Shown piece by piece: positions 25,452 through 34,748 of a stretch of 64,000 nt of DNA (within the stretch, counting starts at the first letter, position 1; each line of letters opens with the position of its first letter). Both the position numbers and the translations under genes were made by a program. The notes beneath the pieces were generated by a model. It was not told the DNA's origin and did no database searches. It saw only the letters and a list, made by a program, of their open reading frames with translations. Source of the stretch: Streptomyces mangrovisoli (GTDB lineage Bacteria > Actinomycetota > Actinomycetes > Streptomycetales > Streptomycetaceae); NCBI RefSeq assembly GCF_000974985.2, contig NZ_LAVA02000073.1, positions 19,076-83,075 on the forward strand, given 5' to 3'.

Positions 25452-27815
25452 ATGAGTGCGGAGGCCACGAACCCTGCGACGCCTGCCCCGGTCGCGCCCG
25501 CCCCCGAGCGTTCCGCCCCGCTCGATCCGGAAGCGCCCCCGTCGCCCCGCAGGAAGCCCCGCCCGCGCATCGACCTGCGCCGGCTGAGCCGCGTGGCCCT
25601 GCTCGGCCCCGTCTCCCGCGACCGGCTGCCGGACGCCATCGGCCATGTCGCCGAGGCCCACCGCGCCCACCACCCCGACGCCGACCTCGAACCGCTGCGC
25701 CGCGCCTACCTGTTGGCCGAGTCCTCGCACCGCGGCCAGATGCGCAAGAGCGGCGAGCCCTACATCACCCACCCCCTCGCGGTCACCCTGATCCTCGCCG
25801 AACTCGGCGCCGAGACCACGACCCTGACGGCCTCTCTGCTGCACGACACCGTCGAGGACACCGACGTGACCCTCGATCAGGTGCGCCGCGAGTTCGGCGA
25901 GGAGGTCTGCTACCTCGTCGACGGCGTCACCAAGCTGGAGAAGGTCGACTACGGCGCCGCGGCCGAGCCCGAGACGTTCCGCAAGATGCTCGTCGCCACC
26001 GGCAACGACGTCCGCGTGATGTCGATCAAACTCGCCGACCGGCTGCACAACATGCGCACCCTCGGCGTGATGCGCCCCGAGAAACAGGCCCGCATCGCCA
26101 AGGTCACCCGGGACGTCCTCATCCCGCTCGCCGAACGGCTCGGCGTGCAGGCCCTGAAGACCGATCTGGAGGACCTGGTCTTCGCCATCCTCCACCCCGA
26201 GGAGTACGCGCACACCCGCGAGCTGATCGTCGACAACGCGGCCCGCACGGACGACCCGCTCGCCGAGATCGCCGACGAGGTGCGCACGGTGCTGCGCGAC
26301 GCCGACATCCCGGCCGAAGTCCTCATCCGGCCACGGCACTTCGTCTCCGTGCACCGGGTGGGCCGCAAGCGCGGCCGGCTGCGCGGCTGCGACTTCGGGC
26401 GGCTGCTGGTCCTGGTCAACGAGGACGCCGACTGCTACGCCGTCCTCGGCGAGCTGCACACCTGCATGACGCCCGTCGTCTCGGAGTTCAAGGACTTCAT
26501 CGCGGTCCCCAAGTTCAACCTGTACCAGTCGCTGCACACCGCGGTCGCGCGCGGCGACGGCCAGGTCGCCGAGGTGCTCATCCGCACCCACCGGATGCAC
26601 CGGGTCGCCGAGGCGGGCGTGATCGCCCTCGGCAACCCGTACACGGCGCCCGCGGACGAGCCGCCGGGCCCCGCTTCCGCCGCCGGACAGGCCGCCTCCG
26701 GCGCCCGGCCGTCGGCCCCCGGCGAGCCGCTCTCGGGCGACGGCGAGCGCGCCGACCCCACCCGTCCCGGCTGGCTGTCCCGGCTGCTGGAGTGGCAGCG
26801 GGCCGCGCCCGACCCCGACACCTTCTGGTCCACCCTCCGCGAGGACCTCGCCCAGGACCGCGAGATCACCGTCTTCCGGCCCGACGGCCGCAGCCTGGGC
26901 CTGCCCGAGGGCGCGAGCTGCGTCGACGCCGCCTACGCGCAGTACGGCGAGGACGCCCACGCGTGTATCGGCGCCCGCGTCAACGGGCGGCTCGCGACCC
27001 TCAGCACGGTGCTGCGCGACGGCGACAGCGTCCAGCTCCTCATGGGCCAGGACCCCGCCTCCGAACCCTCCCGGGAGTGGCTGGACCACGCCCACACCCC
27101 GGCCGCCCGCATCGCCATCCAGCGCTGGCTCGCGGCCCACCCGGCGGGCGCCGGGGAGAGCGGCGAGGAGGGCGAGGAGAGGTCGCGTACCGAGGAGGGG
27201 GCGCGTGCGGAGGCAGGGGCGCGCACTGAGGGAGGGGCGCGTGCGGAGGCAGGGGCGCGGGCCGCGGACCTGGCCGGCGTCGGCCCCGGCGCGCCCGCCC
27301 GGGAGATCCCCGCCGCGAACGGCTCCGCCGCCGGTCCCGCATCCCGGCCCGTGCACCCCGCCCCGGCGTCCGCCGTGGTGGACCGGCCCGGTGCCTCCGT
27401 ACGGCTGGCCGGCTGCTGCACCCCCGTGCCGCCGGACGAGATCACCGGGTTCCCGGTGCGCGGCGGCGTGGTCACCGTGCACCGCGTCGAGTGCCCGACC
27501 GTGGCGCGCATGACCGGGGTGGGGCGCCCGGAGGTCGAAGTGCGCTGGGGCGACATCACCGAGTGCCGGGTCACCCTGGTCGCCGAATCGTTCGGCCGCC
27601 CGCATCTGCTGGCCGATCTCACCGAGGCGATCGCCCTGGAGGGCGTCGCGATCGTCTCGGCCACCGTCGAACCGCCGAGCCAGCAGCGCGTCCGCCACAC
27701 CTACACCCTGCAACTGCCCGACGCGGCGCATCTCCAGTCCCTCATGCGCGCCATGCGCGACGTGCCCGGCGTGTACGACGTGAGCCGTGCCCAGCCGCAG
27801 CCGACGAGCCCCTGA
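25452..27815 (+). CDS. rshA: RelA/SpoT-homologue (RSH) protein
   Basis: A 787-residue RSH protein of the alarmone (p)ppGpp system. The hydrolase HD domain is intact (RGQMRKSGEPYITHPL, LLHDTVEDTD and SIKLADRLHNMRTL). The synthetase region follows (LIRPRHFVSVHR, CDFGRLLVLVNEDADCYAVLG, FKDFIAVPKFNLYQSLHTAV and AEVLIRTHRMHRVAE). A TGS domain lies near 480-540 and a C-terminal ACT domain near 700-780. Around 585-620 a GARAEA-type repeat is inserted. S. coelicolor has a second RSH (RshA) at this place beside RelA, hence the symbol. Whether its synthetase is active cannot be judged from sequence alone. Confidence 0.9.
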   Translation: MSAEATNPATPAPVAPAPERSAPLDPEAPPSPRRKPRPRIDLRRLSRVALLGPVSRDRLPDAIGHVAEAHRAHHPDADLEPLRRAYLLAESSHRGQMRKSGEPYITHPLAVTLILAELGAETTTLTASLLHDTVEDTDVTLDQVRREFGEEVCYLVDGVTKLEKVDYGAAAEPETFRKMLVATGNDVRVMSIKLADRLHNMRTLGVMRPEKQARIAKVTRDVLIPLAERLGVQALKTDLEDLVFAILHPEEYAHTRELIVDNAARTDDPLAEIADEVRTVLRDADIPAEVLIRPRHFVSVHRVGRKRGRLRGCDFGRLLVLVNEDADCYAVLGELHTCMTPVVSEFKDFIAVPKFNLYQSLHTAVARGDGQVAEVLIRTHRMHRVAEAGVIALGNPYTAPADEPPGPASAAGQAASGARPSAPGEPLSGDGERADPTRPGWLSRLLEWQRAAPDPDTFWSTLREDLAQDREITVFRPDGRSLGLPEGASCVDAAYAQYGEDAHACIGARVNGRLATLSTVLRDGDSVQLLMGQDPASEPSREWLDHAHTPAARIAIQRWLAAHPAGAGESGEEGEERSRTEEGARAEAGARTEGGARAEAGARAADLAGVGPGAPAREIPAANGSAAGPASRPVHPAPASAVVDRPGASVRLAGCCTPVPPDEITGFPVRGGVVTVHRVECPTVARMTGVGRPEVEVRWGDITECRVTLVAESFGRPHLLADLTEAIALEGVAIVSATVEPPSQQRVRHTYTLQLPDAAHLQSLMRAMRDVPGVYDVSRAQPQPTSP

Positions 27816-28202
27816 GACCCGCGGGCCGGAGTGGAGGACCCACTCGCACGCCCCCGCGTGAAGCGATCATCGAGCGCCCCGCGCGCACCCCTGTGTCCCC
27901 GCGCCCGCGCGCGATCCGCACGCCGGGCCCGCGCGCACGGCGAGCCCACGCGCCCCATCCACGCGCCCCCGCTCACGCGCCCCACACCCACGCGCCCCAC
28001 ACCCACCCAGGCCCCACCCACGCGCACACCCGGCCCACGTGCATCGGGCCCCCGCGCGCGCCACTCGCACACATCCCGCCCCCCGCGCGCACCGCGTGCG
28101 CGCCCGGCGTGCATGGCCCGATGGGCGCCCCCATGCCCCCGTTCGAGTGGGAACGTCGCGCGTCGGCACCACGGGGTACGGGCGCGCTGATAGCGGTGAC
28201 CC
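27816..28202. other. CA-rich intergenic region, no gene seen
   Basis: The 387 bases between the RSH gene and the peptidase gene are strongly strand-asymmetric. From about 27880 to 28120 the plus strand is rich in C and A with almost no T, built from CACGCGCCCC and CCCACACCCACG motifs. All frames that cross it show repeat-derived, arginine/histidine/proline sequence. No promoter was recognised. Confidence 0.5.
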
Positions 28203-29726
28203 ATGCCGCTCACACCGCGCACCGGCGCCCACCAGCCCCGTCTCCGTACGACCCGCCCCCACCCGCGCCCGCGCGGGCGTCGTCTGGCGGCCGGTCTCGT
28301 CGCCTCCGCCGCCGCCCTGTGCCTGCTCGGCGCGAGCGCGCCCCCGGCCCCGCTCGGCATCGGCGACCGCCTCTTCCCGCACCTCGGCAACCCGGGCTAC
28401 GACGTGGCGTCGTACCACCTCGACTTCACCTACACGGGCAGCAACAGCAAGCCGCTCCAGGCCGTCACCACCATCCGCGCGGTGACCACGAGCGACCTGG
28501 ACCGGCTGAATCTCGACTTCGCGCACGGGACCGTGCAGTCCGTCGACGTCGACGGACGCCCCGCCGCGTTCACGCGCGCGGGGGAAGACCTGGTGGTCAC
28601 GCCGGAGACGCCGCTGTCCGCCGGTACCTGGACGCGGATCACCGTGCGGCACACCAGCGACCCCGTGCCCGCCGAACACCAGGACGGCGGCTGGGTGCGC
28701 ACGGTGGACGGGCTCGCCATGGCCGACCAGGCCGACGCCGCGCACCTGGTGTACCCGTGCAACGACCACCCGTCGGACAAGGCGATGTTCACCATCCGGG
28801 TGACCGCGCCCGACGCCTACACCGTCGTCGCCAACGGGCTCCCCGTCGCCAGGGAACGGGCGGCCGGGAACACGACCTGGACCTACCGCGTCGAGCACCC
28901 CATGGCCACCGAGCTGACCCAGGTCTCCATCGGCAGGTCCGCCGTGCTGCACCGCACGGGGCCGCACGGCCTGCCCATCCGCGACGTCGTACCGGCGAAG
29001 GACCGCAAGGCGCTCGAACCCTGGCTGGCCAAGACGCCGGACCAGATCGCGTGGCTGGAGAGCAAGGTCGGCCGCTTCCCCTTCGAGACCTACGGCGTCC
29101 TCATGGCGCAGGCGTCCACCGGCTTCGAACTCGAGACGCAGACGCTCTCGCTCTTCGAGAAGGACCTGTTCACCGAGCCCGCGTACCCCAAGTGGTACAT
29201 CGAGTCGATCATGGTGCACGAGCTGTCCCACCAGTGGTTCGGCGACAGCGTCAGCCCGCGCAGCTGGTCGGACGTGTGGCTCAACGAGGGACACGCCACC
29301 TGGTACGAGGAGCTGTACGCACAAGAGAAGGCGAAGCGGCCCATGGAGAAGCGGATGAAGGCCGCCTACAGCGCCTCCGACGCCTGGCGCGCCGCCGGCG
29401 GCCCCCCGGCCGCGCCCAAGCTCCCCACCCCCGGCCAGAAGATCAGCATCTTCCGCCCCAGCGTCTACGACGGCGCCGCGCTCGTCCTCTACGCGCTCCG
29501 CCAGGAGATCGGCACGCACGCCTTCGAACGCCTGGAGCGGCTCTGGGTCGCCGACCACGAGGACGGAACGGCGAGCACGGCCGACTTCGAGCAGCTCGCC
29601 TCGGACCTCACCGGACGCGACCTGAGCGGGTTCTTCAAGGCGTGGCTCTACGGCGCGAAGACCCCTCCGATGCCCGGCCACCCGGACTGGAAGACGGCGC
29701 CGGCGCCGAAGCGGCCGACCCGCTGA
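28203..29726 (+). CDS. secreted M1-family metallopeptidase
   Basis: A 507-residue zinc aminopeptidase. A basic N-terminus and hydrophobic stretch (RRLAAGLVASAAALCLLGASA) indicate a signal peptide. The zinc motif HELSHQWFGDSVSPRSWSDVWLNEG (HExxH-x18-E) begins near residue 338, with NEGHATWYEELYAQ after it. The exopeptidase motif is present in degenerate form (GFELETQTL in place of GAMEN), suggesting altered N-terminal recognition. It should act outside the cell on peptides. Neighbours give no further clue. Confidence 0.88.
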   Translation: MPLTPRTGAHQPRLRTTRPHPRPRGRRLAAGLVASAAALCLLGASAPPAPLGIGDRLFPHLGNPGYDVASYHLDFTYTGSNSKPLQAVTTIRAVTTSDLDRLNLDFAHGTVQSVDVDGRPAAFTRAGEDLVVTPETPLSAGTWTRITVRHTSDPVPAEHQDGGWVRTVDGLAMADQADAAHLVYPCNDHPSDKAMFTIRVTAPDAYTVVANGLPVARERAAGNTTWTYRVEHPMATELTQVSIGRSAVLHRTGPHGLPIRDVVPAKDRKALEPWLAKTPDQIAWLESKVGRFPFETYGVLMAQASTGFELETQTLSLFEKDLFTEPAYPKWYIESIMVHELSHQWFGDSVSPRSWSDVWLNEGHATWYEELYAQEKAKRPMEKRMKAAYSASDAWRAAGGPPAAPKLPTPGQKISIFRPSVYDGAALVLYALRQEIGTHAFERLERLWVADHEDGTASTADFEQLASDLTGRDLSGFFKAWLYGAKTPPMPGHPDWKTAPAPKRPTR

Positions 29727-29931
29727 CGGCGGGAGCGGGGCCTGTCGCAGGGAGCCGGTTCCGCCCCTGGATAACACGGTGACGTGGCGGGCCGTGCCGT
29801 GCGACCATCGTGGGGTCGGCGCGGCACGGTACGCCGGGAATCTCCCGGGGCACTCGCGCGTTGTACAGGTCGGCCGGTGAACCTCCGGTCCCGGACCCGC
29901 CGGACGGCATCCTCATCGACGTAAGGACCCA

Positions 29932-31425
29932 ATGACCTCCTCTTCTTCCTCTTCCCAGGCGAGCCAGCGCCTCGCGCAGTCCTACCGCGACGGTCTCAAG
30001 GCCGATGCCCTGATGGAAGAGGACGTCGCCTGGAGCCACGAGATCGACGGAGAGCGCGACGGCGACCAGTTCGACCGCTCCGAGCGCGCGGCCCTGCGCC
30101 GCGTCGCCGGCCTGTCCACCGAGCTCGAGGACGTCACCGAGGTCGAGTACCGTCAGCTCCGCCTGGAGCGCGTGGTGCTCGTCGGCGTCTGGACCACCGG
30201 GACCGCTCAGGACGCGGACAACTCCCTCGCGGAGCTCGCCGCCCTCGCGGAGACCGCGGGCGCGCTGGTCCTCGACGGCGTCATCCAGCGCCGCGACAAG
30301 CCGGACGCCGCCACCTACATCGGCTCCGGCAAGGCGCTGGAGCTGCGCGACATCGTCGTCGAGAGCGGCGCGGACACCGTCGTCTGCGACGGTGAGCTGA
30401 GCCCCGGCCAGCTGATCCACCTCGAGGACGTCGTCAAGGTCAAGGTCATCGACCGTACGGCCCTGATCCTCGACATCTTCGCCCAGCACGCGAAGTCCCG
30501 AGAGGGCAAGGCGCAGGTCGCGCTCGCGCAGATGCAGTACATGCTGCCGAGGCTGCGCGGCTGGGGTCAGTCGATGTCCCGGCAGATGGGCGGCGGCAAG
30601 GGCGGCGGCCTCGCCACCCGTGGCCCCGGTGAGACCAAGATCGAGACGGACCGGCGCCGGATCCGCGAGAAGATGGCGAAGATGCGCCGGGAGATCGCGG
30701 AGATGAAGACCGGCCGCGAGATCAAGCGCCAGGAGCGCAAGCGCCACAAGGTGCCCTCGGTCGCCATCGCCGGATACACCAACGCCGGCAAGTCCTCCCT
30801 GCTCAACCGTCTCACCGGCGCGGGCGTCCTGGTCGAGAACGCGCTGTTCGCGACCCTGGACCCGACCGTGCGCCGGGCCGAGACCCCGAGCGGCCGGCTG
30901 TACACGCTGGCGGACACCGTCGGCTTCGTCCGGCATCTGCCGCACCACCTGGTCGAGGCGTTCCGCTCCACCATGGAGGAGGTCGGCGACTCCGACCTGA
31001 TCCTGCACGTGGTGGACGGCTCGCACCCGACCCCGGAGGAGCAGCTGCTCGCCGTGCGCGAGGTGATCCGCGACGTCGGCGCCACCGAGGTGCCGGAGAT
31101 CGTGGTGATCAACAAGGCGGACGCGGCCGATCCGCTCGTGCTCCAGCGGCTCATGCGGAACGAGAAGCGCTCGATCGCCGTCTCCGCCCGCACGGGGCTC
31201 GGCATCGACGAGCTGCTCGCGCTCATCGACAACGAGCTGCCGCGGCCGTCGGTCGAGATCGAGGCGCTGGTGCCGTACACCCACGGCAAGCTGGTCGCGC
31301 GCGCCCACACCGAGGGCGAGGTGATCTCCGAGGAGCACACCGCGGAGGGCACCCTGCTGAAGGTCCGGGTCCACGCCGAGCTGGCCGCGGACCTCGCGCC
31401 GTACGTCCCGGCCCCGGCGCTCTGA
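29932..31425 (+). CDS. hflX: GTPase HflX
   Basis: A 497-residue ribosome-associated GTPase that splits stalled or stress-inactivated ribosomes. The N-terminal HflX domain contains KPDAATYIGSGKALEL and DLILDIFAQHAKSREGKAQVALAQMQYMLPRL in family form. The G domain has P-loop GYTNAGKSS (about residue 285), ATLDPTVR, DTVGFV and NKAD. AAGGA lies 4 bases before the ATG. A strong terminator follows at 31463-31507. Confidence 0.96.
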   Translation: MTSSSSSSQASQRLAQSYRDGLKADALMEEDVAWSHEIDGERDGDQFDRSERAALRRVAGLSTELEDVTEVEYRQLRLERVVLVGVWTTGTAQDADNSLAELAALAETAGALVLDGVIQRRDKPDAATYIGSGKALELRDIVVESGADTVVCDGELSPGQLIHLEDVVKVKVIDRTALILDIFAQHAKSREGKAQVALAQMQYMLPRLRGWGQSMSRQMGGGKGGGLATRGPGETKIETDRRRIREKMAKMRREIAEMKTGREIKRQERKRHKVPSVAIAGYTNAGKSSLLNRLTGAGVLVENALFATLDPTVRRAETPSGRLYTLADTVGFVRHLPHHLVEAFRSTMEEVGDSDLILHVVDGSHPTPEEQLLAVREVIRDVGATEVPEIVVINKADAADPLVLQRLMRNEKRSIAVSARTGLGIDELLALIDNELPRPSVEIEALVPYTHGKLVARAHTEGEVISEEHTAEGTLLKVRVHAELAADLAPYVPAPAL

Positions 31426-31462
31426 GCCCGGGAGACCCGGAGCGGACCGCACCCCGCTCGAA

Positions 31463-31507
31463 CGCGCAGGCCCTCCTCCCGCTCGACGCGGGAGGAGGGC
31501 CTGCGCG
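31463..31507. terminator. strong bidirectional terminator
   Basis: Perfect 20-bp arms at 31463-31482 and 31488-31507 (CGCGCAGGCCCTCCTCCCGC and its complement) enclose the loop TCGAC. It lies between the convergent hflX and serine protease genes. Confidence 0.92.
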
Positions 31508-31521
31508 TGTACGCCGTGCGG

Positions 31522-32745
31522 CTACTGCCCGGCGAACTTCTTGCTGACCGAGTCGTAGACGCCCTTGGCCACGTCACCCAGACGCGGGCCCGCGAGCCAC
31601 CCCGAGGTCACCGGGCCGATCGAGGTGTTGGACACCAGCTCCGGCTTGCCGTCCGCGCCGGTCTCCGTCCAGCCGCCGCCCGAGGAGCCGCCGGTCATGG
31701 TGCAGCCGATGCGGTACATCGTCGGGTCGCCCGTGTTCAGCGACAGCCGCCCCGGCTTGTCCTGGCACTGGTACAGCTTCTGCCCGTCGTACGGCGGCGC
31801 CGCCGGGTAGCCCTTCGCGGTGATGCTCTGCACCTTCGGCACCGCCGGGGCGTCGAAGTTCACCTTCAGCGCCGAACCGACCGTCTCCTCCAGGGACTTG
31901 CCGCTGCCGCCCTGCTCCGGGGTGACATGGATGACGGCGTAGTCGTACGAGGCACCGGCGCCGCCGGTCTCGCCGCCCTGCTGGATCCACTGCTGCGAGG
32001 TCTGCGCCCAGTCCGCCCACCACACGCCGTACGGCGCGACCTGGTCCCGGGTGGCACCCTGCAACTGGTCCGACGACGCGGCCGCGTTGTTGTACGACGG
32101 CACGAAGGCGATGTTGCGGTACCAGCCGCCGTCCTTGCCCGCGTGCACGCAGTGACCGGCCGTCCAGATGAGGTTGGACTTGCCCGGATGCGCCGGGTCC
32201 TCCACGACCGTCGCCGAGCAGACCATCGTGCCCTGCGGGGAGTCGAAGAACACCTTCCCCGAGGTCGCGGCGTTCTGGTGGTACGGCGCCGCTACGGTCT
32301 GCGCCCGCACCGGGGCCGGCGTCGGGTCGGTCACGCCCTGGTCACCGGCGATGTCGTTGGCGACGGCCTTGTCCGGGTCGTCGGCCTTGCGCATCCGGTC
32401 CGTGTTCCACAGGCCCTTGATGATCGGGTTGACGAAGTCGTTCGCCTCGCGCAGCCAGTCGTCCTTGTCCCAGTTCTTCCAGGCGCCGTGCTTCCACTTG
32501 TCCAGATCGATCCCGTGTTCCTTGAGCTTGTTCTTGATGTCGTCGGGGATCTGGATCTTGCCGTCGCCGGAGGACGCGGAGGCGGAGGCGGACGCCTGAC
32601 CGTCCGCCTTGGTGTCGTTCGACTGGCACGCGGTGGTGGTCAGCGCCAGCGCGGAGGCGAGGGCGACGGCCGCCAGCACGGGGGAGGTTCGGCGGGAGGC
32701 ACTCCTCCCGCGCCGAGCGGCGGTGGACGGCCGTATGGATCGCAT
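31522..32745 (-). CDS. trypsin-like serine protease lipoprotein
   Basis: A 407-residue exported protein. The signal ends in the lipobox TTTAC, so the Cys before QSNDTKADG should be lipidated. An ASASASASS linker precedes a helical region and a chymotrypsin-fold domain with the triad His (IWTAGHCVHAG), Asp (SYDYAVIHV) and Ser (TMTGGSSGGGW). It should act outside the membrane on proteins. The promoter lies in the divergent region shared with the aminotransferase gene. Confidence 0.88.
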   Translation of the reverse strand: MRSIRPSTAARRGRSASRRTSPVLAAVALASALALTTTACQSNDTKADGQASASASASSGDGKIQIPDDIKNKLKEHGIDLDKWKHGAWKNWDKDDWLREANDFVNPIIKGLWNTDRMRKADDPDKAVANDIAGDQGVTDPTPAPVRAQTVAAPYHQNAATSGKVFFDSPQGTMVCSATVVEDPAHPGKSNLIWTAGHCVHAGKDGGWYRNIAFVPSYNNAAASSDQLQGATRDQVAPYGVWWADWAQTSQQWIQQGGETGGAGASYDYAVIHVTPEQGGSGKSLEETVGSALKVNFDAPAVPKVQSITAKGYPAAPPYDGQKLYQCQDKPGRLSLNTGDPTMYRIGCTMTGGSSGGGWTETGADGKPELVSNTSIGPVTSGWLAGPRLGDVAKGVYDSVSKKFAGQ

Positions 32746-33094
32746 GGTCTTGATTCCCCCTGCTGTGAAGACGGTTGTGAGAGCGGCGCCGGAAGTCCCG
32801 GTGTTCCTGACGGCCTTGGCGCCGCCACGGGTCCCGGAACGGCATCACACACTATGTGCTCGCTGTGGGGGACTGCCGACGGAACGGCAACGGTTCCGTC
32901 ACGGCAAGGATCTTGGTGCGACCCGTAACCCCGTGCGCCGTGCGGTGTTGGTAGCGGTGGGGGGTCCGCTGTCCGTGCCTGGACCCGGTGCCCGAGGGAC
33001 ACGGGGCGCCGACTCGACCGACGACGCGAGACGGCGTTCCGCCCGGGCCCGCGAGACATCGACTCGCCCGCAGCGGAAGGGAGAACAGGAAGCC
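32746..33094. other. divergent intergenic region, protease / siderophore cluster
   Basis: This 349-base region presumably contains promoters for the protease gene (minus) and the aminotransferase gene (plus). I looked for an IdeR/DmdR-type iron box resembling TTAGGTTAGGCTCACCTAA and saw no good match. The aminotransferase frame is open back to 32609 but that part does not look like aminotransferase sequence. Confidence 0.4.
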
Positions 33095-34729
33095 GTGGCC
33101 GTGACCGAGCCGGTGGGAACAGTGCAGGCGGAGGCGGAGGCCGCCGTGGCAGGAGCGGCGCGGGGCGCGCACGAGGGGATCCTGCGACGGCAGTCGGCGC
33201 GCGAATCGGCGGCCCGCACCTATGCGCGCGCCCTGCCGATCGTCCCCGTGCGGGCCCGCGGTCTCACCATCGAAGGCGCCGACGGCCGCCGTTACCTCGA
33301 CTGCCTCTCCGGCGCCGGGACGCTCGCCCTCGGCCACAACCACCCGGTCGTCCTGGAGGCGATCCGCGGGGTCCTCGACTCCGGCGCCCCGCTGCACGTC
33401 CTCGACCTCGCGACCCCCGTCAAGGACGCCTTCACCACCGAGCTGTTCCGCACCCTGCCCGCCGGTCTCGCCGCCCACGCGCGCGTCCAGTTCTGCGGGC
33501 CGGCCGGCACCGACGCGGTCGAGGCCGCGCTCAAACTCGTCCGCGCCGCCACCGGCCGCAGCGGCGTCCTCGCCTTCACCGGGGCCTACCACGGCATGAC
33601 CGCGGGGGCGCTCGAAGCCTCGGGCGGGGCGAGCGAGGTACGGGTCGCGCGGCTGCCGTACCCGCAGGACTACCGCTGCCCGTTCGGCGTCGGCGGCCCG
33701 CGCGGCGCCGAACTCGCCGCCCGCTGGACGGAATCGCTCCTCGACGACCCCAAGTCCGGCGTCCCGCAGCCCGCCGGGATGATCCTCGAACCCGTCCAGG
33801 GCGAGGGCGGCGTCCTGCCCGCGCCGGACGCCTGGCTGCGCCGTATGCGGCAGATCACCGCGGCCCGTTCGATCCCGTTGATCGCCGACGAGGTCCAGAC
33901 CGGCGTCGGGCGCACGGGCGCGTTCTGGGCGGTCGAGCACAGCGGGGTGACCCCCGACGTGATGGTCGTGTCCAAGGCCATCGGCGGCAGCCTCCCGCTC
34001 GCCGTGGTCGTCTACCACGAGGACCTCGACGTCTGGCAACCCGGCGCCCACGCGGGCACGTTCCGCGGCAACCAGCTCGCCATGGCGGCGGGGACGGCCA
34101 CGCTGGCGTACGTCCGCGAGCACCGGCTCGCCGAGCGGGCGGCGGACCTGGGCGCGCGGATGCTGCGCCGACTCCGGTCCGATCTGGCCCAGTTCGCGTG
34201 CGTGGGGGAGGTGCGGGGGCGGGGGCTGATGCTGGGGGTGGAGTTCGTGTCGGGGGCGGACTTCGGGGCGGATTCGGTGGCGGACCCGGTGATGTACGAG
34301 GGGGCTGCGCTCGGCTTGGGCACGGGTGCGGGCGTGGACGTGGACGTGGACGTGGACGTGGCTGGGCTGGGTCTGAGGGCCGCCGGGAGCGTCCTGGGTT
34401 TCGGGGCGGGCGGAATGGTGCCCGGCTTCGAGCTGGACAGGGTGGCGCCCGGTTCCGCGGCGGAGGCCGCCGACGCGTGGTCCCAGCGGCCGCCCCGGCC
34501 CGCCGCCCCCGAAACCGCCGCCGCCGTCCAGCGTGCCTGCCTGCGCCGCGGCCTGATCGTCGAACTCGGCGGCCGCCACGCAAGCGTCGTACGGCTGCTG
34601 CCGCCGCTGACCATCAGCGACGAACAGACCGCGGCCGTACTGGACCGGCTCACCGACGCGGTGGCGGAGGTGGCCCGGGAGCGACCGGCAACCGGCCGGT
34701 CCGCCGCCGTACCCGCTCGACCGAACTGA
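33095..34729 (+). CDS. class III aminotransferase, diaminobutyrate-2-oxoglutarate type
   Basis: A 544-residue PLP enzyme of the diaminobutyrate aminotransferase branch. Typical segments are YLDCLSGAGTLALGHNHPVV, QFCGPAGTDAVEAALKLVRAAT, FTGAYHGMT, EPVQGEGGV, IPLIADEVQTGVGRTG and the PLP lysine in VVSKAIGGSLPLAVVVY. The family is usually about 420-470 residues; the extra length is a low-complexity insertion at about residues 385-468 containing a (VD)4 run. The GTG at 33095 follows AGGA; a GTG at 33101 is possible. It begins the siderophore-type cluster and probably makes or uses L-2,4-diaminobutyrate. Confidence 0.88.
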   Translation: MAVTEPVGTVQAEAEAAVAGAARGAHEGILRRQSARESAARTYARALPIVPVRARGLTIEGADGRRYLDCLSGAGTLALGHNHPVVLEAIRGVLDSGAPLHVLDLATPVKDAFTTELFRTLPAGLAAHARVQFCGPAGTDAVEAALKLVRAATGRSGVLAFTGAYHGMTAGALEASGGASEVRVARLPYPQDYRCPFGVGGPRGAELAARWTESLLDDPKSGVPQPAGMILEPVQGEGGVLPAPDAWLRRMRQITAARSIPLIADEVQTGVGRTGAFWAVEHSGVTPDVMVVSKAIGGSLPLAVVVYHEDLDVWQPGAHAGTFRGNQLAMAAGTATLAYVREHRLAERAADLGARMLRRLRSDLAQFACVGEVRGRGLMLGVEFVSGADFGADSVADPVMYEGAALGLGTGAGVDVDVDVDVAGLGLRAAGSVLGFGAGGMVPGFELDRVAPGSAAEAADAWSQRPPRPAAPETAAAVQRACLRRGLIVELGGRHASVVRLLPPLTISDEQTAAVLDRLTDAVAEVARERPATGRSAAVPARPN

Positions 34730-34748
34730 TCACCGACTAGGACCACCC

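Noticed and set aside
28039..28485. Open frame over the CA-rich segment and the peptidase N-terminus.
   Set aside because: It is repeat-derived and overlaps the peptidase gene in another frame.
32746..33094. Iron-box (IdeR/DmdR) site for the siderophore-type cluster.
   Set aside because: No sequence close to TTAGGTTAGGCTCACCTAA was found in the divergent region.
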